From Mesorhizobium sp. ES1-4 (GTDB taxonomy: Bacteria > Pseudomonadota > Alphaproteobacteria > Rhizobiales > Rhizobiaceae): 64,000 nucleotides of DNA. Of the stretch, positions 48,530 through 57,374 are shown piece by piece. The notes under the pieces were generated by a model that was given only the letters and a program-made list of their open reading frames with translations, was not told the origin of the DNA and searched no databases. The stretch's first letter is position 1; each line of letters begins with the position of its first letter. The stretch spans positions 310,001 to 374,000 of the forward strand of contig NZ_JAIUGV010000002.1 of NCBI RefSeq assembly GCF_020164745.1, given 5' to 3'. A program made the position numbers and the translations under genes.

Positions 48530-48657
48530 CGGGCGGGCTGGTTCTTTTAATTAGCCGACTTACATGATAGGGGCGCTTGATGTGCCCCTGCGGTAGTTTG
48601 GATTTTGCAAAGGCGTCGCGTCACGCTAAGGGGCATTGCAGCGACTGGATTATCAAG

Positions 48658-49134
48658 ATGGCAGCCACCAAGAAAAAGGCCGTACGCCAGGCCAAGAGAG
48701 GCGAGCGGATCCGCCAGGTGGCGGCGATTCCCTTTCGGCTGAACGCACACGGCGATATCGAGGTGATGCTGGTCACATCGAGAACGACGAGACGCTTCAT
48801 CGTGCCCAAGGGGTGGCCTATGAAAGGCAAGAGCGGGCGCAAGGCGGCCACCATCGAAGCGCAAGAGGAAGCCGGCGTGCTCGGCAAGACGCTGAAGCAG
48901 CCGGCGGGCACCTATTCCTATTGGAAGCGGTTGGTCAACCGTTTCGTCCGCGTCGACGTCGTCGTGTACCTGCTGGAAGTGACGCAAGAGCTGGCGGAGT
49001 GGCAGGAAGCCAAACGGCGGCGGCGGGCCTGGCTGACGCCGGCCGAAGCAGCGATCCTCATCGACGAGCCCGACCTCTCGACGCTGGTGAGGACCTTGGC
49101 GCTGCCCGAACCCGCGCCACTCGAACAGGCGTAA
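48658..49134 (+). CDS. Nudix hydrolase, DIPP-like
   Basis: 158 residues. The Nudix region is FIVPKGWPMKGKSGRKAA followed by TIEAQEEAGVLG, close to the inositol-pyrophosphate (DIPP) subgroup by its PKGWPMKGK opening. In the canonical box GX5EX7REUXEEXGU the first Glu is Lys and the Arg is Ile, while the metal-binding EE pair is kept. The N-terminus is basic (MAATKKKAVRQAKRGERIRQ). Start ATG 48658 chosen; GTG/ATG further upstream is open. Substrate unknown. Confidence 0.87.
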   Translation: MAATKKKAVRQAKRGERIRQVAAIPFRLNAHGDIEVMLVTSRTTRRFIVPKGWPMKGKSGRKAATIEAQEEAGVLGKTLKQPAGTYSYWKRLVNRFVRVDVVVYLLEVTQELAEWQEAKRRRRAWLTPAEAAILIDEPDLSTLVRTLALPEPAPLEQA

Positions 49135-49137
49135 GCC

Positions 49138-49327
49138 TCAATTGTCCGGGCTCTCATCTTCAGGAAACGGCCAGGTCGGCAGGCCGCTATAGGGACGAAA
49201 ATTCTCGACCAGCGCATCCGTGCTGGCGACCAGGTCGAGGAAGCGGTCGAGATCTGCCCTCCTTCTTGAGATCGATCATGACGGATCGTTTGCCGGCGTT
49301 CCGCGACAAGAACGATGCATCTATGCC
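49138..49327 (-). pseudogene. Remnant of a CaiB/BaiF-type CoA-transferase gene
   Basis: On the minus strand, SFLSRNAGKRSVMIDLKKEG in one frame is followed, after a frame change, by DLDRFLDLVASTDALVENFRP ending PEDESPDN and a stop. From memory, class III CoA-transferases carry N-KRS-v-DLK and then ADVLVENFRPG in this order and spacing. Start, active site and C-terminal part are missing. A decayed fragment, not a functional gene. Confidence 0.5.
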
Positions 49328-49632
49328 GGCGCCGTTGCTGAAGCAGGCAAGCCTCGCGGTGGAGGCCCGCCTTGGCTCTCGCGGCTCCGTACAAAGGCCG
49401 CGAAATTTCGAATACAAACTGATTCAACTTGAAGCAGTGACTTGATGCTGCGTAATATTCGGCTGTATCCGGCAAGGAAAGACTTTCTAGAGACCGGAAC
49501 TGTTTATTTGCTGTTAAGCCCCCTCGTGATAACCGGATCGTTGTCGCCAACCGAGCGACATGAGGGAAGAATATTGTCTCACCGGCGGATGAAACGGCCG
49601 GACAGACGCGCTGACAGGATCATGGTACGTCC
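49328..49632. other. Spacer before the GGDEF-EAL gene
   Basis: About 300 bp without a supported gene, mildly AT-richer than average around 49440-49520. It should hold the promoter for the diguanylate cyclase/phosphodiesterase gene. No repeats seen. Confidence 0.35.
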
Positions 49633-52131
49633 ATGAATTCGATGAAGTTGTCATCGATAGACGCGAGCCCCCGCCTTCTCCGGCTCGTGTGGCCATTCAT
49701 TGCCGTCGTCCTGATTCAGGCGCTGGTCGCCAGCTTTAGCCTCTATACACTTTCGGCCGTTCGCGCCTATGTCGGCGGCGAAAGCCAGTGGTCCAAGGGG
49801 CAAAAGCACGCCATCTATTTCCTCAGCCTTTATGCCGAGACCGGCAATGAGGAGTTCTTCAGCGAGTATCGTACGGCGATCGCCATTCCACTGGCCGATC
49901 GCTCGGCGCGCCTGGCACTGGAGCAATCCGAGCCCGACATCGAAGCAGCACGCACCGGTTTCCTGCAAGCCAGAAACCACCCGGACGACGTGGCGGGGAT
50001 GATCTGGCTGTTCCGTAATTTTCGCGGCATCAGCTATCTCGACACAGCCATCCGGCATTGGACCGCCGCCGACACCATGATCCTCGCCATCCGGCAGCTC
50101 GGCGACACGACGCATGAGGAGCTGAACAAGCGCCCGGCATCGTTGGCCGAGATCAGCGTCTGGAAGAAGCAAATCCATCAGCTCGACCAGCAGATCAGCC
50201 CGCTTTCCAAGGCCTTTTCGGACAGCCTCGGCGAAGGGTCGCGCTTCATCAAGATGCTGCTCACATCAGCCAATCTCGTCACCGCCGCCTTGTTGATATT
50301 GCTTGCGGTATGGCGCACGCGCAAGCTTCTGGTGCAGCGCCAGGCCTTCCAGTTGGCGCTCAATGCCGAGCGCGAGCGCGCCCAGGTCACCCTGGCTTCG
50401 ATCGGCCAGGCAGTCATCAGCACCGGCCGTGATGGGCGGCTGGACTACATGAATGCGGTTGCGGAGAAACTGCTGGCATGCCCGTCCGGCACCGCCAAAG
50501 GCAAGCCGCTGGCGTCGCTGTTTCGCCTGGTGGACAAGGACACCAGCGTTGAAGAGCTTCAATTGATTGAACGCCTCCTGGCCGGCGAGCCGCGTCGTTC
50601 CAGCGCCCGTCCACAATTGCTGCAGCGGCCGGATGGCTCCGTTGTCCCGGTCGGGCTGACCGGCGCGCCGCTGCTCGTGTCGGGTAAAGTCGTCGGCGCC
50701 GTGCTCGCCTTCCACGACATGACCCGGGAAGAAGACTATATCGAGCGGCTTTCATGGCAGGCTTCGCACGATGCGCTCACAGGGCTCGCCAACCGGCGCG
50801 ATTTCGAGAGCCGGCTGGAACGGACGATCCTCGAATTGCAGGACAAGCCCCGGCAGCATGCGCTGATGTATCTCGATCTCGACCAGTTCAAGCTGGTCAA
50901 CGATACGTGCGGCCATGCCGCGGGCGACCAGTTGCTACGCCAGATTTCCGCGCTGCTGGCCAACGAATTGCGGCCCGGCGACGTGCTGGCCAGGTTGGGC
51001 GGCGACGAATTCGGCGTGCTGCTGATCGATTGCGAGGCGGACAATGCCGCCGACATCGGCGAAAGGCTGCGCGCCGCCGTGCAGGAGCTGCATTTCGCCT
51101 GGGATGGCAGGCCTTTCAACACCAGCGTCAGTGTCGGCATGGTGCAGATCGCCGATGCGCATGTGACGATCGAGGAGGCACTGCGTGCCGCCGATGTCGC
51201 CTGCTACATGGCCAAGGAGAAAGGCCGCAATCGGGTCCAAATCCACAGCGACGGCGACATGGCCTTGCGCGAACGCTTCGGCGAGATGGCCTGGGTGCAG
51301 CGCCTGCACGCTGCACTCGAGGAAGACCGATTCAGGCTTCATGCCCAGGAAATCTGGCCGCTCAACGACGATGTTGCCGAGGCTGGGGCGCATATCGAGA
51401 TCCTGTTGCGGCTGAGCGATGAAGAAGGCGGCTTCGTCACCCCGCAGAGTTTCATCCCCGCCGCCGAGCGCTACGGCCTGATGCCGTCGATCGACCGTTG
51501 GGTGGTGCGCAATACGTTCCGCGTCCTTGCCGCGCGGCAAGCCGATCAGCGCATGCTGCCGATTGCCACATGCGCCATCAACCTTTCCGGAGCGACGTTC
51601 GGCGACGAGACGTTCCTGGGCTTCCTGCGCGAGCAGTTCCTTGTCCATGGCATTTCGCCGGCCATGATCTGCCTGGAGATCACCGAAACCAGCGCCATCG
51701 CCAATCTTAGCAATGCCATGCGCTTCATGGCCGACCTGCGCGGGTTGGGCTGCCGCTTCGCGCTAGACGATTTCGGCTCCGGCATGTCGTCCTTCGCCTA
51801 TCTGAAGCACCTGCCAGTCGACTATCTCAAGATCGACGGCGGTTTCGTCAAGGACATGCTGGATGACCGCATCGACCGCGCCATGGTCGAGATGATCCAT
51901 CACATCGGCAAGGTCATGGGCAAGCGCACCATCGCCGAGTTCGTCGAAAGCGACGGCATCATCGCCGCGCTGAAGACGATCGGGGTCGACTATGCCCAGG
52001 GCTATGGGATTGCCAGGCCGCAACCCTTCGATGCCTCGACGCTGCTCTGCCAAACCATTGCGCCTGCTGCGCGGACCATCGCGGATCCATGGGCCGATGT
52101 CGCCGGGAAGCTGCGCCGCCAAGCCAGCTAG
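49633..52131 (+). CDS. Membrane GGDEF-EAL protein (cyclic di-GMP turnover)
   Basis: 832 residues. A membrane helix (about 17-40), a periplasmic sensor of about 165 residues and a second helix (about 210-226) precede a PAS domain (VISTGRDGRLDYMNAVAEKL), a GGDEF domain with intact LARLGGDEFGVLL, and an EAL domain. In EAL the motif reads EILLRL instead of EALLR, keeping the metal-binding Glu; LEITETSAI, FALDDFGSGMSSFAYLKHLP and QGYGIARPQPF are conserved. Both synthesis and hydrolysis of c-di-GMP are possible. Start at ATG 49633 or 49642; both lack a strong ribosome site. Confidence 0.93.
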   Translation: MNSMKLSSIDASPRLLRLVWPFIAVVLIQALVASFSLYTLSAVRAYVGGESQWSKGQKHAIYFLSLYAETGNEEFFSEYRTAIAIPLADRSARLALEQSEPDIEAARTGFLQARNHPDDVAGMIWLFRNFRGISYLDTAIRHWTAADTMILAIRQLGDTTHEELNKRPASLAEISVWKKQIHQLDQQISPLSKAFSDSLGEGSRFIKMLLTSANLVTAALLILLAVWRTRKLLVQRQAFQLALNAERERAQVTLASIGQAVISTGRDGRLDYMNAVAEKLLACPSGTAKGKPLASLFRLVDKDTSVEELQLIERLLAGEPRRSSARPQLLQRPDGSVVPVGLTGAPLLVSGKVVGAVLAFHDMTREEDYIERLSWQASHDALTGLANRRDFESRLERTILELQDKPRQHALMYLDLDQFKLVNDTCGHAAGDQLLRQISALLANELRPGDVLARLGGDEFGVLLIDCEADNAADIGERLRAAVQELHFAWDGRPFNTSVSVGMVQIADAHVTIEEALRAADVACYMAKEKGRNRVQIHSDGDMALRERFGEMAWVQRLHAALEEDRFRLHAQEIWPLNDDVAEAGAHIEILLRLSDEEGGFVTPQSFIPAAERYGLMPSIDRWVVRNTFRVLAARQADQRMLPIATCAINLSGATFGDETFLGFLREQFLVHGISPAMICLEITETSAIANLSNAMRFMADLRGLGCRFALDDFGSGMSSFAYLKHLPVDYLKIDGGFVKDMLDDRIDRAMVEMIHHIGKVMGKRTIAEFVESDGIIAALKTIGVDYAQGYGIARPQPFDASTLLCQTIAPAARTIADPWADVAGKLRRQAS

Positions 52132-52135
52132 ATTT

Positions 52136-52675
52136 TCAGGACAGCCGCTCCAGCAGGATTGTCGGAGCGTCGTGATAGACGGTCCGCACCACTTCCTGGT
52201 AGCCGCATTTCGTCGCGACCTTCAAGGAGGCGGTGTTCTCGGGATCGATGATGCAGACGGTTCTGCCGCGCCCGAACGCCTCTTCGCCCCATGCCAGGAC
52301 ACGACCGACGACCTCGGAGGCAAGACCTGCCCCGTGCACCGCCGGCACCAGCGCCCATCCGGCCTCCGGAACGCCTTCGATCGACGGCTGCATCTCACGC
52401 TTCAGATCGTGGAAGCCGGCTTCACCGATAAACTGGCCGGTGGCCTTCTCTTCGATCGCCCAGAACCCGTAGCCCAGCAGCGACCACAGGCCGGCGTGAC
52501 GCAGGAAGCGCATCCAGCTTTCCTCACGCGTGCGCGGTTTGCCGCCGATGAAGCGGATGACGGCCGGATCGGCCCACATCGCCGCATAGGCGTCGAAGTC
52601 GCCGAGCCGGTGTGCCCGCAGGATGGTTCGCGGCGTCTCTATGGCCGGAGCGATGGTCGCTTGCGTCGTGTTCAT
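52136..52675 (-). CDS. GNAT-family N-acetyltransferase, RimJ/RimL type
   Basis: 179 residues. Features of the RimJ/RimL group: ETPRTILRAHRLGDFDAYAA at the N-terminus, a GYGFWAIEEKATGQFIGEAG strand and the acetyl-CoA loop near GLASEVVGRVLAWGEEAF. Acetylates a protein N-terminus or a small molecule; target unknown. It runs convergently to the GGDEF-EAL gene with a 4-bp gap. Confidence 0.9.
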   Translation of the reverse strand: MNTTQATIAPAIETPRTILRAHRLGDFDAYAAMWADPAVIRFIGGKPRTREESWMRFLRHAGLWSLLGYGFWAIEEKATGQFIGEAGFHDLKREMQPSIEGVPEAGWALVPAVHGAGLASEVVGRVLAWGEEAFGRGRTVCIIDPENTASLKVATKCGYQEVVRTVYHDAPTILLERLS

Positions 52676-52905
52676 TGGATTTGCCTCGCGTTACGGCCTG
52701 CGGTTAGCAAATCGTGGGCATGGTGCAAGAGCCAGGGAAGCCCGGGACCGTCATCCAGGACGAAGGCGCGACATCCGGCAGCCTTCACTGTATCCCGGCC
52801 GCGCTATGGGATTTTCGCGCGGCGGTGTTATTTTCGACGCAGGCTGATTCAGTACGTCCCAATCTGCCTGGCGCCGGCCGCTGCAGCCGATCCAAGGAAA
52901 CCCGC
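52676..52905. other. Divergent spacer
   Basis: 230 bp between the acetyltransferase and the DUF2214 gene. It must contain promoters for both. An open frame extending the DUF2214 gene to 52714 has no coding character. Confidence 0.35.
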
Positions 52906-53361
52906 ATGGACACCACCGACCTCGTGCTCGCCATCATCCACCATCTGCTGGTGTTCTCGCTGGCCGGGATCATCGGCGCCGAGTTCGTGCTGATCCGTGG
53001 CGACCTGCCGGCCACGACGCTCAAGCGGCTCGCCGGCATCGACCGCCACTACGGCATCATCGCCGCGCTCATCATAATCGTCGGCATCGGCCGTGTCTTC
53101 TGGGGGCTCAAGGGCTGGGAGTTCTACGTCTTCAATTGGGTGTTCTGGGCCAAGATGGCGGCGTTCGGCATTGTCGGCCTGCTGTCGATCATACCGACCG
53201 TCCGTTTCATCTCCTGGAACAGGCAGGCCGGCACTAATCCCGCCTTCGCCATTCCGGCGGCCGAACTGGCCTCGGTGAAGGCCTACATCCGCGCCGAAGC
53301 AGCCATCTTCCTGCTGATCCCGGTCTTCGCCGCGGCGATGGCGCGCGGCTACGGCGCCTGA
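52906..53361 (+). CDS. DUF2214-family membrane protein
   Basis: 151 residues with four hydrophobic helices (LAIIHHLLVFSLAGIIGAEF; IIAALIIIVGIGRVFWGL; FWAKMAAFGIVGLLSIIP; AAIFLLIPVFAAAMARGYG). IHHLLVFSL and GRVFWGLKG are typical of DUF2214. AAGGAAACCCGC precedes the ATG. Inner membrane; function unknown. Its last 13 bp overlap the convergent nth gene. Confidence 0.85.
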   Translation: MDTTDLVLAIIHHLLVFSLAGIIGAEFVLIRGDLPATTLKRLAGIDRHYGIIAALIIIVGIGRVFWGLKGWEFYVFNWVFWAKMAAFGIVGLLSIIPTVRFISWNRQAGTNPAFAIPAAELASVKAYIRAEAAIFLLIPVFAAAMARGYGA

Positions 53362-54161
53362 TCTTCGGCAGCAGCCGTTTGCAGCGGAGCGATCGGCACC
53401 AGGGGTGCCGGAATGCTGGTCGTCTTCACCTCCGCCTTGCAGATATCGGCGATGACGCAGGCCGGGCAGTCCGGCTTGCGTGCCTTGCAGACATAGCGGC
53501 CGTGCAGGATCAGCCAGTGGTGCGCGTGGCGCATATACTCGTCCGGAATGATCTTCAGCAATCCCTGCTCGACCTGCTCCGGTGTCTTGCCCGGTGCCAG
53601 GCCAAGCCGGTTGCCGATGCGGAAAATATGCGTGTCGACCGCCATCGTATGCTGACCGAAGGCCATGTTGAGCACGACATTGGCGGTCTTGCGTCCGACA
53701 CCGGGCAGCTTGACCAGCTCATCGCGGTCGTCGGGCACCTCGCCGCCATGGTCGCGGATCAACGCCTCCGATAGCGCGATGACGTTCTTGGCCTTGTTGC
53801 GCCAGAGACCGATGGTCCTGACATGGTCGCCAACCTTGGCCTCACCCAGCGCCAGCATCTTTTGCGGCGTATCGGCGGCCTTGAACAAAGCCCGCGTCGC
53901 CTTGTTGACACCGGCATCGGTCGCTTGCGCCGACAGCACCACCGCCACCAGCAGCGTGAAGGCGTTGACATGTTCGAGCTCGCCCTTCGGCTCCGGCCGC
54001 TGGACCGAAAAGCGCCGGAATATTTCGTGCACTTCGGCCGGGCTGTAGCGCGAGGTCCGCCGTGTGGGCCGTGGACGCGGCCTGGCATTGGCGCCGTCGC
54101 GCCGTCGCGTCGTCGGCTCTTTTTCGGGCATGGAAGAATCTTTGGACTTGGGGCTCGCCAT
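53349..54161 (-). CDS. nth: Endonuclease III (DNA glycosylase/AP lyase)
   Basis: 270 residues. The helix-hairpin-helix LPGVGRKTANVVLNMAF carries the catalytic Lys; AVDTHIFRIGNRLGL carries the catalytic Asp. The [4Fe-4S] cluster ligands are CKARKPDCPACVIADIC with C-X6-C-X2-C-X5-C spacing. A 40-residue Arg/Pro/Lys-rich N-terminal extension precedes the fold, as in other alphaproteobacteria. Start ATG 54161 follows AGGAGAGAA. Removes oxidised pyrimidines. Divergent from the DUF2244 gene with 22 bp between starts. Confidence 0.96.
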   Translation of the reverse strand: MASPKSKDSSMPEKEPTTRRRDGANARPRPRPTRRTSRYSPAEVHEIFRRFSVQRPEPKGELEHVNAFTLLVAVVLSAQATDAGVNKATRALFKAADTPQKMLALGEAKVGDHVRTIGLWRNKAKNVIALSEALIRDHGGEVPDDRDELVKLPGVGRKTANVVLNMAFGQHTMAVDTHIFRIGNRLGLAPGKTPEQVEQGLLKIIPDEYMRHAHHWLILHGRYVCKARKPDCPACVIADICKAEVKTTSIPAPLVPIAPLQTAAAEDQAP

Positions 54162-54183
54162 TTCTCTCCTATAATATCCTGTC

Positions 54184-54678
54184 ATGAACGACACAAACGC
54201 CTCGTTCCAGGCCGACGAGCCATTCTTTCATGCGCTGCTGACACCGCACCGGTCGCTCGGCAGGACAGGCTTCTTCGTCCTGATGGGCGCGCTGCTGTTC
54301 GGCTGGCTGGTGACAGGTGCGTTTTTCCTGTCGCACGGCGCCTGGCCGGTGTTCGGCTTCTTCGGCCTCGACGTGGTTGCCGTCTATATCGCCTTCCGCG
54401 TCAATTACCGGGCCGCTCGCGCCCGAGAGGAAGTGTCGGTCTCGCGCACCAGCCTCGACATTCGCAAGACGGCGCCCTCGGGAAAGTCGGAAGCGCATCG
54501 CTTCAATCCGTTCTGGGCACGGTTTTCGGTCGCCCGGCACGCCGAGATCGGCATCACCGGAATGACCGTGGAAGCACAGGGCCAGAACGTGCCGATCGGC
54601 GGCTTCCTCGACCCCGATTCCCGCGAGAGCTTTGCCACCGCCTTCGCGCGCGCGCTGGCGACGGCCAAGGCGCGCTAG
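54184..54678 (+). CDS. DUF2244-family membrane protein
   Basis: 164 residues. Two hydrophobic helices (GFFVLMGALLFGWLVTGAFF and WPVFGFFGLDVVAVYIAF) lie after an N-terminal FFHALLTPHRSLGRTG, and the C-terminal cytoplasmic part includes PFWARFSVARHAEIGI, IGGFLDPDSRESFATAFARAL. This is the standard DUF2244 arrangement. Function unknown; inner membrane. nth and this gene start back to back, with very little room for two promoters. Confidence 0.88.
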   Translation: MNDTNASFQADEPFFHALLTPHRSLGRTGFFVLMGALLFGWLVTGAFFLSHGAWPVFGFFGLDVVAVYIAFRVNYRAARAREEVSVSRTSLDIRKTAPSGKSEAHRFNPFWARFSVARHAEIGITGMTVEAQGQNVPIGGFLDPDSRESFATAFARALATAKAR

Positions 54679-54679
54679 A

Positions 54680-54791
54680 GCCGGATGATTTCAGGTCGAG
54701 TCGACCTGAAATCTGAATCCGTCTCTAAATCAAAGAGATAGAGCATGATGTCATCCGAAAACCGCTTCACACTTTTCGGCATCATGCTCTA
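54680..54791. repeat. RIME-like palindromic intergenic repeat
   Basis: Two adjacent hairpins. The first has 13-bp arms GATTTCAGGTCGA / TCGACCTGAAATC (54687-54713) around one G. The second has 12-bp arms TAGAGCATGATG / CATCATGCTCTA (54739-54750, 54780-54791) with an inner stem CCGAAAA / TTTTCGG. From memory this is the sort of mosaic element (RIME family) scattered in rhizobial genomes. Only this copy was found in the window. Confidence 0.75.
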
Positions 54792-54852
54792 GAAGCAACT
54801 CCAGGAAAAATGCGAAGCGGCTTTCGCCCGGAATTGCCGCAAACGACGGGCT

Positions 54853-55668
54853 TTAGAAGCGATAGCGCAGCAGCCTGCCGATCTTGCGCAGCGCCGGGAC
54901 GTGCTTCCAAAGCCGGACGAACAGCTTGGCGGACCAGCCCATGCGGGCAGCGTGCTCAGGCTTGTAGGCCGGGATGTCCTCGATGAACCGCAGCTTCGGA
55001 ACCGCCAGTTCCAACTCGTGCGGATCGTCGATCGCCCAGTGGACCTCGGCGCCCGTCGCCCTGATGGTTGGATTGAGGCGAAGCAGCGTCAGGCCGAAAC
55101 GGCTATAGGCGTCGAAGATCAGTTCACCGCCGGCAAGATGCGAGACTAGCCATGAGAGCAGGCGTAGCCCATCGTCCGCGGGGAGATAAGGCGTCAATCC
55201 CTCCGCCACCACGATGGCCAGGCGGTTGCGGGGCACGTCAGCCAACCACCCGGGCTCGGTCACCGACGAAGCGATGAGGTGGTAGTGGTCGCGGGACGGG
55301 TAGAGCTTGCGCCTGAGTTCGATGACTTCGGGATAGTCGATGTCGAACCAGTCCACCCCTGGCGGCGGATCGACCCGGAAGATGCGTGTATCGAGCCCGC
55401 AACCCAGGTGCAGCACGATGGCATCGGGATTTCTGGCCAGGAAATCCTCGACACGGACGTCCAATGTCTTGGCCCGGATCGCCAGGCCGATGCCGAGATT
55501 TTCGTCGACCTTGAGCCTGGAGAAATCATAGTCGATATTGCCCAGTGCCGCGTCGGCGAAATGATCCTCGAGCAGCGAATGGGGCAACCGGCTCTCCAGC
55601 GCCTTGCCGTAGAGGGTCATGAGCAAGGTTTCTTTTGCCCCTGTCAGATGTACTTTTTCGCCAGCCAT
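54853..55668 (-). CDS. SAM-dependent methyltransferase, LCMT/COG3315-like
   Basis: 271 residues of the leucine-carboxyl-methyltransferase-like family. Features are VLHLGCGLDTRIFRVDPPPG (SAM-binding G-x-G-x-D), VDWFDIDYPEVIELRRKLYP and EGLTPYLPADDGLRLLSWLV. Start ATG 55668 has GGGAG 6 nt upstream; longer upstream reading is not supported. Acceptor unknown; in related pathways it methylates carboxyl or hydroxyl groups of natural products. Divergent from the ada-type gene with 113 bp between starts. Confidence 0.88.
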   Translation of the reverse strand: MAGEKVHLTGAKETLLMTLYGKALESRLPHSLLEDHFADAALGNIDYDFSRLKVDENLGIGLAIRAKTLDVRVEDFLARNPDAIVLHLGCGLDTRIFRVDPPPGVDWFDIDYPEVIELRRKLYPSRDHYHLIASSVTEPGWLADVPRNRLAIVVAEGLTPYLPADDGLRLLSWLVSHLAGGELIFDAYSRFGLTLLRLNPTIRATGAEVHWAIDDPHELELAVPKLRFIEDIPAYKPEHAARMGWSAKLFVRLWKHVPALRKIGRLLRYRF

Positions 55669-55781
55669 CGTCGGCTCCCAGGCTCGCATCCCCGTCAATT
55701 TGGGCATGCGCGGCAGGAAGGCAAGTTTCGGGTGGCGATCGGCACCCCAAGGGGCGATATTCCAGCCAAGGAGACAGGTCG

Positions 55782-56660
55782 ATGAGCACACACACGGCAG
55801 TCCTCAAGAAGGACATCACGCCCGAGGGCAGCGACTACGAAATCGTGCGCCGCGCCATCGAGAAGATCAGCCTCGACTATCGCGACCAGCCATCGCTGGA
55901 GGAACTCGCCGAAGAGGTCGGCGAGACGCCCACCGGCTTGCAAAAACTCTTCACCCGCTGGGCCGGCCTGTCGCCCAAGGCCTTCCTGCAGGCGGTGACA
56001 CTGGACCATGCGCGCAAGCTGCTCGATTCCGGTATGCCGCTGCTCGAGACCTCATTCGAGCTGGGCATGTCCGGTCCCGGCCGGCTGCACGACCTGTTCG
56101 TCACCCATGAGGCGATGTCGCCGGGCGACTACAAGACGCGGGGCGCCGGTCTCACAATCCGCTACGGCTACCACCCCTCCCCGTTCGGCACCGCCTTGAT
56201 CATGGCCACCGACCGCGGACTTGCCGGCCTCGCTTTCTGCGACGCCGGCGAAGAGCGCACCGCCTTCGCCGACATGTCCGGCCGTTGGCCCAACGCCCTC
56301 TTTGCCGAGGACAGGGAAGCAACAGGCCCCTATGCGGCGCGCATCTTCGAGCCGACGCTGTGGCGCGCCGACCAGCCGCTGCACGTTGTGATGATCGGCA
56401 CCGACTTCCAGGTCCGCGTCTGGGAAGCCTTGCTGAAGATCCCTATGGGCAAGGCCCGCACCTATTCCTCGATCGCCGCCAGTATCGGCGCCCCAAACGC
56501 CAGCCGGGCGGTTGGCGCCGCCAACGGCGCCAACCCGCTTTCTTTCGTGGTGCCTTGCCACCGCGCCATCGGCAAATCAGGCGACCTCACCGGCTATCAT
56601 TGGGGCCTGACCCGCAAGCGCGCCATCCTGGGCTGGGAGGCGGGGCAGATTTCGTCCTGA
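55782..56660 (+). CDS. HTH-MGMT fusion (Ada-type DNA repair methyltransferase)
   Basis: 292 residues. An AraC-type helix-turn-helix (about 22-120: SLEELAEEVGETPTGLQKLF, FELGMSGPGRLHDLF) is joined to an O6-methylguanine-DNA methyltransferase domain with active-site Cys259 in VVPCHRAIG. Compared with E. coli Ada it lacks the N-terminal phosphotriester-repair domain with its zinc cysteines. So it repairs O6-methylguanine, but activation by phosphotriester transfer is not available. AAGGAG 8 nt upstream supports ATG 55782 over 55635. Confidence 0.93.
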   Translation: MSTHTAVLKKDITPEGSDYEIVRRAIEKISLDYRDQPSLEELAEEVGETPTGLQKLFTRWAGLSPKAFLQAVTLDHARKLLDSGMPLLETSFELGMSGPGRLHDLFVTHEAMSPGDYKTRGAGLTIRYGYHPSPFGTALIMATDRGLAGLAFCDAGEERTAFADMSGRWPNALFAEDREATGPYAARIFEPTLWRADQPLHVVMIGTDFQVRVWEALLKIPMGKARTYSSIAASIGAPNASRAVGAANGANPLSFVVPCHRAIGKSGDLTGYHWGLTRKRAILGWEAGQISS

Positions 56661-56882
56661 AACGTCGATTTTTTAGTCTCGCCTCCAAAGAATATATGAA
56701 TATTCATGGTGCAAAGTATTATTCGGAAATTATTCGGAATTTCCGGATACAACCAACGACAACCATCGGTTTATTCATGGCTTTTGTTTCGACGCTTTAT
56801 TTAAGTTTACGCTAAATTAACTATGATAAAGCGATGATGATCCTTATTAATTCGGGTATTCCGACTTAATAGGAGGGTCTCG
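56661..56882. other. AT-rich upstream region of the secreted cassette
   Basis: 222 bp, strikingly richer in A and T than the rest, with inverted repeats such as ATTCGGAAATT / AATTTCCGGA near 56720-56755 and GAATATATGAATATTC at 56690-56705. It probably contains the cassette promoter and may be bound by a nucleoid protein or a regulator. No ORF supported. Confidence 0.5.
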
Positions 56883-57353
56883 ATGCCGTTGTTCCGCACC
56901 GCTTTTGGTGCAGCCTTGCTGGTCGCGTGCCTGGACGACGCCGCGATGGCCACAACGCAGAATGTCATTTTCAACGGCACGGTCACCGCGACCTGCACGC
57001 TTGTTGTCGCCACCAACGGCACGATGACGGCAAGCCCAGACCTCCAGTCGCTGAGCTCGCACAACAGCGGCGGCTCGGCTGGAACGGCCACGCTCACCAC
57101 CACCGGAGGTGTCTCGCTCAGCGTCGATCCGGTGACCCTCACCACCGTGCCCGCCGCCGACAGCACGGCCACCACCTGGACACCGACCTATTCGGCCAGC
57201 GGCACCCACACGATCGCGGAAACGGGGGCCTCCACTGCCTTGACTGTCCCCGGCGCCGACCTTGTCTCGGTCCATCTCGCCGGCACCAAGGGCGGCAGCA
57301 ACCGCTTCGCCACCGGAAACTATCAGGCAACGGTAACATTGCGCTGCGAATAG
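56883..57353 (+). CDS. Secreted pilin-like beta protein (first paralogue)
   Basis: 156 residues. A signal-like N-terminus (RTAFGAALLVACLDDAAMA) precedes a Thr/Ser/Ala/Gly-rich beta protein with TCTLVVATNGTMTASPDLQS and a C-terminal NYQATVTLRCE. Only two cysteines remain in the mature part, CTL and the penultimate CE, so one disulphide is likely. The composition and the alternating beta strands resemble spore-coat-U/fimbrial subunits. The last gene of the cassette (58232) has the same opening and ending. TAGGAGGGTCTCG before the ATG is a strong ribosome site. Confidence 0.7.
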   Translation: MPLFRTAFGAALLVACLDDAAMATTQNVIFNGTVTATCTLVVATNGTMTASPDLQSLSSHNSGGSAGTATLTTTGGVSLSVDPVTLTTVPAADSTATTWTPTYSASGTHTIAETGASTALTVPGADLVSVHLAGTKGGSNRFATGNYQATVTLRCE

Positions 57354-57374
57354 GCCGCCACGAAGGAGGGATCC

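Noticed and set aside
55635..55781. 49-codon N-terminal extension of the Ada-type gene
   Set aside because: It overlaps the divergent promoter and methyltransferase start; AAGGAG supports ATG 55782.
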